Assembly (NCBI GenBank): GCA_944548615.1
Contig: OX155961.1
Span: 24,510,692-24,574,691 of the forward strand
Source: Micropterix aruncella
Lineage: Eukaryota; Arthropoda; Insecta; Lepidoptera; Micropterigidae
Direction of reading: 5' to 3'
Length of the DNA: 64,000 nt
The stretch's first letter is position 1; the number at the start of each line of letters is the position of its first letter. The position numbers were made by a program, and so were the translations under genes. Positions 47,539 to 58,945 of this stretch are shown here, in pieces. Under the pieces are notes generated by a model that was not told the DNA's origin, made no database searches, and saw only the letters and a program-made list of their open reading frames with translations.

Positions 47539-48088
47539 TGGTACTATATTATTATTATTATTAATAATAATAATAATAATAATAAACTCTTTATTTGCAC
47601 TTAATAAGTATACAAAAAAGGCGAGCTTATTGCCACATGGCAATGTCTTACAGCTAACCTAAACATAGTGGTACATGCGCGCATTGTGAAAATAAAGATT
47701 ATTACATAACATACAGACAAGCGGAAGAATTTAAGACTAATAATGCCCGAGGAGAGGAAATTGGGAGAGGAACAGGAGAGAAAGGGAAGAACTGGTTACT
47801 TCTTAGAAAGGTAGTAATCCTTAAGGTGAGTCTTAAACGATGGTAAAGAAGGCGAGTTTCGTATATTTGCTGGGAGGTCGTTCCAGAGTCTTGCACCATG
47901 GACACAGAAAGAATAGGAATAGAAATCACTATTATGACTCGGAATTTTTAATAAACTGTCAGAGGCTGACCGAAGTACGAGACCGTGGAAACTTAGTGGT
48001 TCAAAAAGCTCCTGGAGATAGGATGGTGTTAATTGGGTGAGTACACGATATAGGAGAGCCAGTACATGAACATTTCTTCTTTGGCGTA
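47539..48088 (-). mobile_element. Young 3' end of the CR1-group-like LINE
   Basis: The reverse complement of 47549-48088 follows 24530-25046 almost base for base, including the C-terminal codons, AATAAA and (TTA)n. I count about four differences over the last 210 bases. The match stops abruptly at 48088, a 5' truncation typical of LINE insertion. It shows the family moved relatively recently. Confidence 0.9.
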
Positions 48089-48440
48089 ATAATACGAGTT
48101 ATGTGTTAAAAAACCGGAGACCTGGTTGCGTTGAAGCAGTAACTTATGTAAACCTATGTAAATTCAACATAATGGGATAACATGTTTGAATGTAAAAACT
48201 CCTGGGGTTATATTAGATATGCGATCGCAGTGACTTCAGTGAAATTTATGTGCAGCTCAATGAGATGCATGCTAGAGTGGTGTATAGGTAAGTAGTGGAA
48301 TGAAACCAAATTACATGCATTTGAAAATATATTTATGAAAGAAATCTATTTTAGCGGCTACCTGCTGTTTTTGACGCATAATGGTACTTTAAGGAGAAAT
48401 TAGCCATTGAGGTAATAGTCAAAAGACGTACTTTTCCATA

Positions 48441-48457
48441 CCCCCCCCCCCCCCCCG
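48441..48457. repeat. Poly-C tract
   Basis: About 16 consecutive C preceded by CATA, just before R unit 6. Confidence 0.9.
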
Positions 48458-48469
48458 TAAATTGCCGGT

Positions 48470-48725
48470 TGCGCAGCGCGTCTAACAAACAGCCCCGAAC
48501 CGCCCGATGTGTCCCCCCGGATCCGTAACCCAGATCCCAACCGTCTACGATCGCATGATACAACCGCAGGCATAGTTCACAGTGAGGGACAGGGACAGCT
48601 ACCATCTGGTAGCCTCCCTGAAGAGGGACTTTCCCCTTTCGGGGAACTATGAGTTTGGCCGACCAAAGAGGCAAAAACTGGCCAACAGACCCAAGCTGCT
48701 TCGAGCTATACGAGCCCAAGCTTTT
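48470..48725 (-). repeat. GC-rich repeat family R, unit 6 (minus), fragment
   Basis: The reverse complement matches 53050-53280: 'CAGCTTGG', 'TTTGGTCGGCCAAACTCA', 'GAGGGACT', 'GATCCGGGGGGACACATCGG'. Only the subfamily-specific start of the unit is present. Confidence 0.65.
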
Positions 48726-48860
48726 TACGCAGTATATTTTATTATGAGACTTAAATTGTTTTTCCGGTAAGTTTAAAATTTTTCCCCCATTTAATTACAC
48801 ACTGCTCCAAGAGAATCCTACTTTTTAAATTTAATCATCTAATATTATAACATAGATAAT

Positions 48861-49154
48861 GGGCCCGATTGCGTTTCTTTGTGAACTAAAACTAAAATTA
48901 GTCCAAGCGAACGAGACAGAGCAATACGATAGAGTGGAATATGAAACAAACGATCGTCGATAAATACTACCTGTCTATACTCGTCCGAATAAATTCGAGC
49001 ATATCTCGTGCGGCGTAAGATTTGGCCTTGGCGGGCAGTTTTAATGCGAAAAAGTGACATCCGGTCATCTCACACTCCGCTCCAGCGTATTGTCCTGTCT
49101 CGTTCACACGGACTAATTTACGAATTTAGCTCACGAAGAAACGCAATCGAGCCC
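48861..49154. mobile_element. MITE with long terminal inverted repeats
   Basis: The left end GGGCCCGATTGCGTTTCTTT and right end (reversed) GGGCTCGATTGCGTTTCTTC continue as imperfect inverted repeats for about 75 bases, up to 'GAACGAGACAGAGCAATACG'. 294 bp, no coding. Partial copies at 29061-29290 and 57890-57985. Confidence 0.8.
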
Positions 49155-49685
49155 AATATTATATCTGAAACATCTTTATTATTGATTGGTATGATTATTA
49201 TTTATTCTGGTGAGGCAGCTTTGCTGGTACGTCCAGACCATATCGTGTAAAACTAGTCATAAACAATATTAACATGTTTTTAGGTACTAATCAAGTCTCT
49301 TTTCACAAGTTATTAATTACCTTTCAATATTTGTTAGTTTATTTAGGTCAAATCATGCAAGCTAAATTTTCTAATTTACACTATTTTTTTAATTAGACTA
49401 GCAAATTTACACTCATTACTTTTATGATATACACACCATATTTTACAAAAATCTTAAAATCTTAATATCTTCACATTTCGTTCTTAGGGAAATTTGTCTG
49501 AAAATTTTATAGAACTTATCTATTTTATTTTTCTGTCCCACCAATCGACGAGAAGGGTACGTATTGTACGTACGTACGGGTACGTTCTGTCTGTCTGCTT
49601 GCGTGTATTCCTCCACGATAGCGCACTAAAGCATAATCCATTTGAGCTGAAATTTAATGCACGTATCATTTGGTATTAGTAACAG
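49155..49685. other. AT-rich stretch
   Basis: A short palindromic TACGTACGTACG-type run lies near 49559-49580; otherwise nothing. Confidence 0.35.
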
Positions 49686-49900
49686 TTTAAAAGGTTGTGG
49701 TTGAAATCGGTCTAGCAGGGGGCGCCTTAGTGATGTATAAATCTCGAAATATTTGACTAAAAGACTTGAAATTTGGGCCGAAATTACATTGTGATATTTT
49801 GGTTGGAATACCTCATATACAAGCTACACTAATAATATTTAAATTCCTACATATATTGTAATCAAATATTACGTATCTTATGAAGTTGAAATTTTACATA
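49686..49900 (+). repeat. G-rich dispersed repeat (family T), partial copy without G-tract
   Basis: 'GGTTGAAATCGGTCTAGCAG', 'CTCGAAATATTTGACTAAAA' and 'GGTTGGAATACCTCATATAC' align with 46500-46690. Confidence 0.55.
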
Positions 49901-49929
49901 TTGGGTCATTTCCCATAACATAGCATTTT

Positions 49930-50322
49930 TATGGTGAGCATGACCTGATTCTACACCCAGGATAAGCTCCCGACGAGGATACTCTTCCACGGTCAGCAGC
50001 AGCATAATTTTGTATATGCATTCAATTATTATAGTCGGTTATAAATTTCACCATGATATGGCTGCAGGGTTGGCTCTTGACAAGAGGACTACTAAACGGT
50101 AAGCAGCATAGAAATGATTTTTTTATACGCTTTCAATTACGATAGCCCCTTCTAAGTTCACCGCGATAGGGCTGCTGCACCTAGTATTGGCTTCTAACAA
50201 GGGGACTTCTGAACGGTCAACAGCAAGAACACGAAATTCTGTATAGCATTCAATTATGAAAGCCCATTCTAAGTTCCACTATGAAATGGCTGCTGCACCC
50301 AGAGTTGGCCCCGGACAGAGCA
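49930..50322. repeat. Diverged tandem repeat, about 107-116-bp unit
   Basis: Three units (49994-50100, 50101-50216, 50217-50322) plus a partial first unit share 'GCATTCAATTAT', 'TTCTAAGTTC', 'GGCTGCTGCACC' and an ACGGT end. Strongly diverged, hence old. Confidence 0.75.
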
Positions 50323-50389
50323 TGTTAATAAAAATGTATTTTTACTATTAATTTATTGAAAATATTAATAAAGCTTAGGTACACTAATT

Positions 50390-50960
50390 TACTTCGAATG
50401 GTAGTTTATGCCACAGTTGAGTTTTTGCTGTAACCTCGTAGATGTGTGTTGCCGTTGAATTTGTAAATATTCTTTATCCCAGGTACTTTTTAATAATTTG
50501 CTAGATTGTTATATGTCTCAATCAGGTCCTTCTTTGTCTTCTATTTTTGAGAGTACTCAGTAAAAATAATTCTAAGTGATCTTCATAATTCATTATATTA
50601 AGGCACACTAGCAGTTGGATAATATTAGCTCTACCTTTACCAGGAAGTCTACATTTTTCCATAAGTATGGGCTCCAGAGCTAATAAACAAAAGGTCTCAC
50701 ATGTACCTTGTATAACTTTGTAAACTCCTCTATTGACAGAAGCAAAGCTTTTCGTGTCAGATCGAGAGTAGAATCAGCTCGTTTAGCTATTACCCCTATG
50801 TGTTTTTCCCATTTGAGATCATCACAAATTGTTATACTAAGATCTTTCTGTTGCTAAATTGCTGTTATGAAAGAACTATTCACGTATTCTCTGCCTTGTG
50901 ATTCGCGTAGTCGATGTAATACTTGACAACACCCTGTCCTTTTCCCGGCTTGCGAAAATC
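50390..50960 (-). pseudogene. LINE reverse transcriptase thumb fragment
   Basis: The minus strand reads 'QKDLSITICDDLKWEKHIGV' near 50790-50850, then 'IAKRADSTLDLTRKALL' and 'FTKLYKVHVRPFVY', 'LWSPYLWKNVDFLVKVE'. This is the segment after the palm in CR1-type LINEs ('LGV..S.DL.W..HI..I..KA...LG...R', 'LYK..VRP.LEY....W.P'). The YADD box is absent. Confidence 0.75.
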
Positions 50961-51346
50961 CGTATACTCAGTAGGACGTCAGTAATGGCTTTATTTACCG
51001 CTATTAGATCAAGCCATGCAAATTTAATGGGATAAATTAGAGTAAATTTATATGATTTCGTATTTTTTCTGATAAATAACTTACAACAATAATGGCCATA
51101 TTATTTAAAATGTAGATCCCCAGGCGAATTAAATTTTCGGTTCGTCGTCAAATTGACAGTTCAAGATATACTAAATTAATGTTGTAATGCGTCAAGTAGT
51201 TCCACCGAAATATTATAATGCTTTAAGCTATTTTTAATTTTTAAGTTATGATTATTATTTAATATATCCTCCATTAGTTAATACGGAATCCTGAGATAAA
51301 GATTGTCCATTTCAGAACCCACTGTTTTCCAAACTTACGGCACTGG
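50961..51346. other. AT-rich intergenic stretch
   Basis: Nothing recognised. Confidence 0.4.
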
Positions 51347-51535
51347 GCGACACGGTCTCTTTCACCTCCTTTTGATGTCGAATTCCCGTCGTTCGGCGCG
51401 GCTGTTCTGACTTCTGCTGTTGTTTCCGGTTCTAAAGAAATATTCACTCGTTTTGGTATTTGATTGGAATTTCGAATTCCGGTGCTTCTGCAGCCCCTAT
51501 TCTCCTGATATGGCCCCTGCCGTCTTCTAAATTGA
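51347..51535 (-). CDS. Candidate internal exon, unknown product
   Basis: On the minus strand an open frame runs from a possible acceptor ('TTTTCAATTTAG', exon from about 51535) through 'RRQGPYQENRGCRSTGIRNS' and 'KRVNISLEPETTAEVRTAAP' to a consensus donor GTAAGT directly after '...RDRVAQC'. Composition is balanced and not repeat-like. No homology recognised and no partner exon found. A chance frame is quite possible. Confidence 0.25.
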
Positions 51536-51599
51536 AAACTTTGCAAAGAGGGAAGCGATTTTAAACCATTGAAGACATCCAGGCAATAATGGAGATTAT

Positions 51600-51720
51600 T
51601 ATTAACACCCGTAAGGAAAAAAAGAAAAATATATATTGCAATACTCAACCCTCCAACCCATCCCCCCCGACCCCCAAACCCCCTCCAAGCTATACTTCCC
51701 TTCCAACCCCCCATACCCTT
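51600..51720 (-). repeat. C-rich (minus G-rich) tract
   Basis: Several C5-C7 runs between 51655 and 51715. The reverse complement resembles the G-rich part of family T. Confidence 0.45.
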
Positions 51721-51889
51721 CCTTAAATAACGCTTACAAGTTACATTTACAAAGCTTGCATAGGTTGTTACGCAAGCGTTATAACTGTTCATAGGAATGT
51801 AAATTAGTTTTGTTTAAATAGGTTTTGCAAATACTCGTACCATGTATTTACTGTAAAATACTATAAAACAAAATAAATAAAATATAAAC

Positions 51890-52334
51890 GACGTCGAAAA
51901 TCTCGCAATATACTGCAGCGAAGACTTTCTGCATGGCTTGTGTCTTCAATAGTGTCGAGCCACGTCCGAGTGCAATGTGTCGTGATAGGGCCGCGGAATG
52001 TGCGAGAGAGACGGCGACAGTTTGCGGGCGCTCTCCCCCGTAGGCAAATTATCGTACCGCGATTACCCCCCACGATTTATCGTTATGAGCTTGTAACATG
52101 CTGCCACACTGCCGCCGCGCCGCTGGCGATAGTCTAATGATACTGCACGCCTCTGTATCGGCGGGATGCCGCCAAACGATCATTCGCTAATACAGCCTCA
52201 TTTGTTAACTGCTTTATCGCTCCGGAGAGATGTACGATACTGTCAAGCGCGATCGTTGCGCGGCAGAGCGGGCTATGGTGGGTGCTCAGAAATGTCTTTA
52301 AGGATTGGTCGTATGCCCAGACCAAGCCTAAGAG
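51890..52334. other. GC-rich unique-looking stretch
   Basis: CpG-rich with no match elsewhere in the window and no convincing frame. It borders R unit 7. Confidence 0.35.
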
Positions 52335-52985
52335 ACATTGCTAATGGACCCAGTGCAGTTAGGCCATTATGACCCATGTGATTATGGTCGGCATAACTCA
52401 CAGGTCAGCACCCATCTGGACTCTCATCTAGGACTCTGTGCCTGCGGACCAGTGCCCCTGGGAATCGTCATTCAGGTACTTCTGGACGGCTTGCGTACCG
52501 TGGGGCGTGAGCTAATCGACTGTTCATTCCGACTGATAACCAGGGAAGTCTGAAAACGGCTTTATTTCCTATAGAGCGGTGGTGTTTGTGAACCTTACGA
52601 CAACTGCTCTTAAAACGACCAAATGGCTACCAAATACAATGTGAACAGTTGGGCAAAGGATGCCGTGGTCTGCGATAGATTCAGTAGACACCGAATTAAC
52701 GCAACGAAAGGGAGTACCGCGCAAGCGACATCAAAGCTGTAACCAGTCGGGAGGCCGGAGAAATCTGGCCATAACAGTTAGCGAGGGCGCTTGGTCTGTC
52801 CGCTGGGTTAACTACTCGTTGCCATTCGGTAAAGCTTGGTCTCTCGCGGGTAGTAGGCGGAGCTAGTTAGTGTATTGTAATTTTCTAAGTCTTCCACGCT
52901 CATCTCACGGCTGAAAGAATGATCACATATCGTTGTGCCAGCCTGGAATAACGGATTCGTCCGTTGTGGTCGACATCGCCGAACT
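52335..52985 (+). repeat. GC-rich repeat family R, unit 7 (plus)
   Basis: Near full length: 'GCTAATGGACCCAGTGCAG', 'TTATGACCCATGTG', 'GGACGGCTTGCGTACCGTG', 'CTATAGAGCGG', and the terminal hairpin ACGGA-TTCG-TCCGT (52951-52964), in which one stem pair differs from other units yet stays paired. Confidence 0.8.
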
Positions 52986-53044
52986 GGTCGTATGCACAAC
53001 GTATTACAAGTTGAAGTAAATAAAAGTTTCAAGCAGGATCTACA

Positions 53045-53715
53045 CGACCTGTACCAGGTTCCTAATGGTTCGTGCAGCTTGGTCCTGATGGCCTGTCTGT
53101 GTTTTCTTCGGTCGGCTCAACTCAGGTTTAAGCTCCCCATTAGATAGCCGCCTTGAAGAGGGACTAACCTGGAAGGCTGGGTGTGAACTCTGCCTAGGGC
53201 TGTAACCTGCAACCCTAGAGTTGGGATAGGAGTTCCCGATCCGGAAGAACACCTCGGGCGGAATTAGGCTGTTTGCGTCTTATACGGCGTCAGCCAGTAG
53301 TTTACCCGATCCGGGGAATAACGAAGGAGTCTTAAAACGTACTTTCCGAAGAAGCGGCGGTAGTTGTTTGCCTGTCGTCATCAATCCTAAAAAATGATCC
53401 GTTGGCCCCCCGATCACGTGTGAGGTTGACAGGCAAAGTGCGTCTCTGTAATAACTTCGAACTTAAATTACCGCTGATGTCAGGGAGAGTCCGCGCAAGC
53501 AACCTCGAACCTGTGACCAGATCGGAGGATGGAGAAATACGTCCGAATCTGGTAGTTAGAGCGCGATAATGGACCGCTGTGTTTCACTTCCCAGTGGCTC
53601 GCGATACGGCGTTGGACTCTTACGGAAGTTGACGTAGCTTGACTGTGATAACCAAAGTCTTTTATGTTAACTCCATGGGAGACAGAATGGCTTGATGTCG
53701 TTATAACTTTCTGGG
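53045..53715 (+). repeat. GC-rich repeat family R, unit 8 (plus), diverged
   Basis: Starts with a third type of 5' part ('GGTTCGTGCAGCTTGG', shared with unit 6), then 'GATCCGGGGAATAACGAAGG', 'GCAAGCAACCTCGAAC' and 'GCGTTGGACTCTTACGG'. The hairpin end is degraded. Confidence 0.7.
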
Positions 53716-54029
53716 CTTTCGAAAACAAAAAAGTTCGTTCATTCGCTAAACTTTATAAATTTTAGATTATGAAAATGGTCATAATAGAACGCGTTAATTT
53801 GTATTACCTTTACTGTTACCGTAATTGTTATATACATCAGCGGTTGTAATATATTTCACTAAATCATCTTAATTATTCCAAATTAAAAAAAAAAATACTT
53901 TAATTATTATTTCGACAAAAATATTTTTCTATTAAACAAATTTTCATGATATTATTGTTTTTCATTTGCTATTACTTTAGTAATTATTATAATATTTATT
54001 GAAATATCACTGATTCTGAATCATGCTAA
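53716..54029. other. AT-rich spacer
   Basis: Nothing recognised. Confidence 0.4.
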
Positions 54030-54275
54030 GAAATTATGGTTAGAATATCTCGTATAAAAGCGACGCAAAAAAAAATACTGCCGTATTTAAGAAAATCTAC
54101 ATAATTTTTGAAAAATACCATTTTAATACACGGAAATATTATAAAATGCTAAGAAATACCACTTTTTCTATCATAGTCACATGACACAATCACTATAGGG
54201 TGGAGGGTGGAGTGATCAGGGAGGGTAGGTTGCTTTCCGGGAAAGTCTTGGGGTGACAAACCGATTTTTTTAATT
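54030..54275 (+). repeat. G-rich dispersed repeat (family T), copy
   Basis: 'GGTTAGAATATCTCGTATAA', 'GGGTGGAGGGTGGAGTGATC', 'GGGAAAGTCTTGGGGTGACA' align with 46640-46960 and, inverted, with 42300-42400. Confidence 0.6.
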
Positions 54276-55039
54276 TTTTTATTTTTATTGAAATATGTTT
54301 TTTTTAACTATAATTTTCAGAGAAAACAATTAGCGGCATTTTTTTGTATAAGTATGTACAATATGCTAGAGTATTGTTTCCAATGTATGTTTTCCGAAAT
54401 GATTAACTGCCCTACATTTACGAAGGTACGTGATACGTCCGCTGATATTCCCCGAACGCAACCAACCGTGTCCCGTACGTTTGAGTACAAAAAATAAAAA
54501 AAACTGAAACCACCAAGGATACGTGATAAATCAAATCTTTCCTAAGACTCTAATTTCAAAATGTCTGTAAAAAAATGTCTGATATATTGTAAAAAAGTAT
54601 TGCTATTAAGGAATCTAATGAATAAAACCCTATGATCTTTCACCTACTTTTTGAATAATAAACCAATGGTAGGGCGGATATACAAATAAATAAATGTGGC
54701 GGTGGTGACGCTCTATTTTGTGTTTCTTTTAAGCTCACGTTTGAGCCTTCATTAAGGATTAAACCCGGTAGTATGTCGCGCCCGTCAGTAAATTTTTACC
54801 TTATTTAAAGATCTGATATGTTTGGTTCTTCGCGGCGGTTCCTCCTAGCTCTCATAATTTATTCATGGCAGCGCTGGCGTGCGCGAGAGGTCACCCGGTT
54901 AACAGTCCGTTTTGCCTAAATTTCGCCTGGAGGTTGCCCACTTACGCCAATTACTTACAGAGCCACTCCTAATTTACCCCACTCTTAAGGGTTGACGGAG
55001 ACACACGGAGCAGTCGTTTCGCTGCGTTTTGCAAGTATA
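54276..55039. other. Unassigned stretch, GC-balanced from 54700
   Basis: 54700-55020 looks like single-copy DNA; no exon supported. Confidence 0.35.
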
Positions 55040-55044
55040 ATCGC

Positions 55045-55180
55045 TCTATTTGCCCGGGGATGCAATTAAAAGAGGGTTCTTTGTGTTAATGTGCTGGACC
55101 AAAAGTCTTCATTTTATTAAAGTTCACTTAACCTTCCGTGTGCCTAGTGGGGTTTCATTATCTGTTGTATTTTATTTTAC
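55045..55180 (+). repeat. Duplicated segment B, copy 1
   Basis: 'TGTGTTAATGTGCTGGACCA' to 'CAGTGGGGTTT'-like end recurs at 56015-56105. The open frame here is not recognised. Confidence 0.7.
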
Positions 55181-55397
55181 ACCAGATGACCCGTTGAACT
55201 TCGTACCACCTAACATTGATTTGATTGTAACTCTTTATAAGCGTTTATTGATCCTAATCAACCTTCCACATCCAATTCATTGAAGTCTATAATATGGCCG
55301 AATCATGTACGGTTTGAGTTTCGTTTGGTGATTAAATGAAAGTCGTTTGTAATTAAAATAATTTCAATGTATTTAATTTACATGATGAAATATAAAT

Positions 55398-55634
55398 GTT
55401 TTTTCGACTTTTCATACTTTTTAAAATTTTTCGGCTTATTCGACTTCTTGACTTTTCCGACTTTTTCGAATTTTTCGATTTTTTTGCATTTTTCGACTTT
55501 TTGAACTTTTTTGACTTTTTCGACTTTCTCGAGTTTTTTGACTTTTCCGATTTTTTCGACTTTTTCGGCGTTTTCGACTTTTTCGAGTTTTTCGACTTTT
55601 TTTTTACTTTTTTGACTTTTGACTTTTTCGACAT
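55398..55634. repeat. 9-bp minisatellite, (TTTTTCGAC)n
   Basis: About 26 variant units of TTTTTCGAC/TTTTTTGAC/TTTTTCGAG. Because the unit is a multiple of three, both strands stay open and encode Phe-Asp-Phe or Lys-Lys-Ser repeats; this is not evidence of a gene. Confidence 0.9.
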
Positions 55635-55917
55635 TTTGAAATTTTACGCAATCGCAGAGAATAAATAACAGTTATGGATGGCGCAGCTGTCAAACAATAG
55701 GATCGCCGCGAACGCCATTTATTGAAAGTGGCCCATTTCCCAAAATGACCAATTTGGATTTTTCCGATTTTCAGTTGTTTCTTCTAATTTTTCCTAAATA
55801 TTTTTTTTTATAAACCACCCCTGAATCAAGGCAAACAAAACAAAAAAATAATAATTCAAATCAGTCGAGTCATTTTCGAGATCTTGCGAGACTAACGCAC
55901 GGCGATTCATTTTTATA

Positions 55918-56215
55918 TATAACACAGCGCGTCAGAGTTTTAAACAGCTGGTCGCACAGGCTGATTAATATAGGGTCAGTTACCGACTTAAAATTCAAAA
56001 TAAGTCAGTGCTGAAAAGGGGGTTCGCTGTGTTAATGTGCTGGACCAAAAGATTTATTTTATGAAAGTGCACTCAACCTTCCGTGCGCCCAGCGGGGTCT
56101 ATTAGAGCCCTGCGATAATAACACAGTGCGCCAGAGTTTTTAATAGCTGGTCGCACAGGCTGATTCCTATTGAGTCAGCTACCGACTTCAAATTTAAATT
56201 CAAACTCAGTACTGA
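55918..56215 (+). repeat. Mosaic duplication: segments A, B, A
   Basis: Segment A (55918-56010, 'CAGAGTTTTAAACAGCTGG', 'CGCACAGGCTGATT') is repeated at 56118-56215, and segment B (56015-56105) between them repeats 55060-55180. Confidence 0.75.
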
Positions 56216-56239
56216 CCCATTACCGAAACTAGATAATAA

Positions 56240-56390
56240 TCGGCTGAGCATTACCCGACTATACACGACTATTACTGAAGCGATACTCGACTACACCATG
56301 AGAAAAATATTGTATTTCTTCCTAAATTGCCGACTTATTATTATGGTTTTATTCCAAATGATGATTTTCCAGTCGGAATGTTGTCGAGTT
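56240..56390. repeat. 150-bp repeat, copy 1
   Basis: 'GACTATTACTGAAGCGATAC' to 'AGTCGGAATGTTGTCGAG' recurs at 59833-59972 with only one or two differences. There it interrupts an R unit. Confidence 0.85.
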
Positions 56391-57049
56391 ATAAAGAAGT
56401 CCCTTACTCGATTATATGTTTCTCCATAATCCGTACGGGTAATACGAAAATAACGGTATAATGTAGCTTCAATATGATTTTTGTAACTGACTATAACCTT
56501 ACGCATGTAATAAAAAACGCTGTCATGGTAAAATCATGATCTCGTTGTGTGCTGTAATAATGTGCATTGTAGTTACTGTTCTCATGACATGGTAACTACA
56601 CCGTTATGCGTTATGTTGACCCATACGTACGGACCACAGTATTTGTTATACACGTAACCCTATTGGAACATGCATATGTCCGTGTATTACAGCACTATAT
56701 TTTGCTTAGTGTAGATACGGGTGTATGAAGTCGCTTTGTGATCTCTTATAGAAACTCTATTTGCGAGAATTTGCTGTCTGTCTCTATACACCGCCTATTA
56801 TATTGGCCGGTAAAGCTACTTGATTGCATGCGCGTAGTCGATAGTCAAGAGTAAACATATATTAACGCTAAAAGGCCCTATGGAGTAATTTCGGCTTCGC
56901 GTGCACCTCCGAGTTCACATTATTTTCAAACTGTTTTGATTAGAGTAGACATTTACGGTCACTTTTAATCATTTATTTATTTATCTTATTTAATAATTTA
57001 ATTAATTTAACAATACATTTTAGGTCTCACTAACAATCATATCAAAAAA
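56391..57049. other. Unassigned stretch
   Basis: GC-balanced, no frame or repeat recognised. Confidence 0.35.
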
Positions 57050-57545
57050 AAATATATTATTAAAATTAAAATTAAAATTGAACACGGCCGATATGAGCAT
57101 TAGCAGGTATGTACTGCTGCTGCCCAACTAAGTGCCAGGACTTGTTCCAGGGCAGCGAGCTCTATAGTTTTTAGATTACATATATTCGGCGATTTGAAAA
57201 AAAATAAAAAAATAAAAAGGAAAAGAAATATATTACCGTCACCATTACAAATTATAACTACTAATCACTAAATAATGATCACAACAGGAAATATTTAAAA
57301 TAAAACACATGTAATAAATAATAGTCACCAAATTTAATGAATAAATAATAGTAATAAATAAAAAGTCAGCGAAAATAATAATAACAATTTTCAAGGATGG
57401 GATTTAATAATGGGAACTGTCTCGGTACATTAATTTGTGAATATTTTGCCGGGCGTCATGTTTTAGCCAGGAATCAATCTTGCCTTTAAAATAAGGAGGA
57501 GACTTAGGCACATACATTTTTATATAGTTTTACAGTTCGTATAAT
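57050..57545 (-). repeat. Dispersed repeat, uninterrupted copy of the 3.6/4.6-kb repeat
   Basis: Covers both halves that are separated by a mariner scrap at 3.6-4.96 kb. No coding; possibly a LINE 3' UTR. Confidence 0.6.
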
Positions 57546-57889
57546 TCAGTTATGAAACGTTTCATTACTTCATTCGCGTTATATATAGATAGGTAGCAAT
57601 GCCGAAAACACCCTTTATAATGAAATGCGAAAAACCCGCTATCGAAATTAAACTCTTTTGCTAAAAGGGTTCATTATACCTCGGTGAATCAAATACACAT
57701 TTTATTACGTTGCAAACTGTTATCGCATAATGGGTTCGACAGTACTAATTACGACATTATTAATTAGCAAGTAATTTGAGCTATCTAATGTAATTTAATA
57801 TTTGAACCGAATCTAATATTAAAACTTAAAAATATATTAAATATCAATATCAAAAAACGTCCCCATTTGTGACATTCTACAGCGACTTT

Positions 57890-57985
57890 GGGCAGGATTG
57901 CGTTTCTAAAATCGGAATTAGTTCATGCGTTCGAAACGTTATAGCGGATTATGAAATGAATAGGTGTCACTTTCCAGCTTAAAAA
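57890..57985 (+). mobile_element. Long-TIR MITE scrap
   Basis: 'GGGCAGGATTGCGTTTCT', 'GGAATTAGTTCATGCG' and 'TATGAAATGAA' align with the left end of 29061-29290 and 48861-49154. Confidence 0.5.
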
Positions 57986-58085
57986 TAACAATCGAACAAA
58001 TAGCGTCATAATCTTAAATCTGCCGAATATGGATGTTTTTATATGACTGTCCAAAAAAATGAGTGCTATATGTTAAGGATCCATG

Positions 58086-58644
58086 TATGTATATTTTCCG
58101 TTTCTTTATTCCAGCATAGCTTCTAAATGCTTGATCCGATTCAGAAGTGTGGTAGTATTAGAATCGTTATGTCCTACCGAAAGAAAGAGGATACGTGCTG
58201 CGACCCCATTCTCTCATATAAGGAGAAAGCAGCGTCTTCAATATAAATCGCCATGTTACGCGTTGGCGTGTTGACAGTCAATATTTGACATATTAGTTTT
58301 TTCTTATTCGTAGTTTTCTTTGTTTAGTTCTTCTTCTTTTTGGCGGCCGACTGAAATAAACCCAGTAGGCCAACTAACGAAGATAAGCATTTGGAATATT
58401 AATTTCGCAAAATAAATTATTATTATACAAAGTGTTTTTATATGTGCATAATCAGGAACCTTTTTAACCTTCTTAATTTATTGGTAAATTTATTTGTTTG
58501 TAAATTTATTTATTCACCTTTTTATACATTTAAATATTTTTTTAATGTACATATCTAATACTAGTCACTTAATTATGCATTAATATATTTACCTTTTATA
58601 TATTGAATGAATGAACGATGGGAATAAATAAAACAAAAGTGAAG
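58086..58644. other. Unassigned stretch
   Basis: A mixed-composition part near 58090-58270 and AT-rich sequence after it; nothing recognised. Confidence 0.35.
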
Positions 58645-58647
58645 TCA

Positions 58648-58770
58648 CCCGTCCATCATTGGATGCAAGCTTACCCGCGGCGGAATGTGAGCCATCCAAT
58701 ATTGGATATGAAATCCAATATAAACTATCACACGCAGAAGTGACGGCTGAATTTTTACCCCGCGATAAGA
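58648..58770 (+). repeat. Dispersed repeat module M1, copy 2
   Basis: Matches 42787-42905 over its whole length, then switches at 'GCGATAAGAG' to module M2. Confidence 0.8.
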
Positions 58771-58945
58771 GGGGTTTAATACTACCACCCTATAACAGAT
58801 ATACAATTTAGTGGGGTGATAAAATCCACAAAAATGCTATCTTATCTGCTTTGCAAAAAAAGTTGTAAAATATGTTATTATTTTTACCTTTGTATTTGCT
58901 TAAATCTTTTTTTTTTGTATCGGATAATTTTATAAAATAATTTTT
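58771..58945 (+). repeat. Dispersed repeat module M2
   Basis: The reverse complement matches 171-305. Directly joined to M1 here. Confidence 0.7.

Noticed and set aside
51536..51792. N-terminal half of a 172-codon minus-strand frame
   Set aside because: The Gly/Trp-rich part is the translation of a C-run tract. Only the C-terminal part was kept, as a weak exon candidate.
55353..55668. Lys/Ser-rich and Phe/Asp-rich proteins on opposite strands
   Set aside because: Both come from a 9-bp minisatellite whose period is a multiple of three, so openness carries no information.
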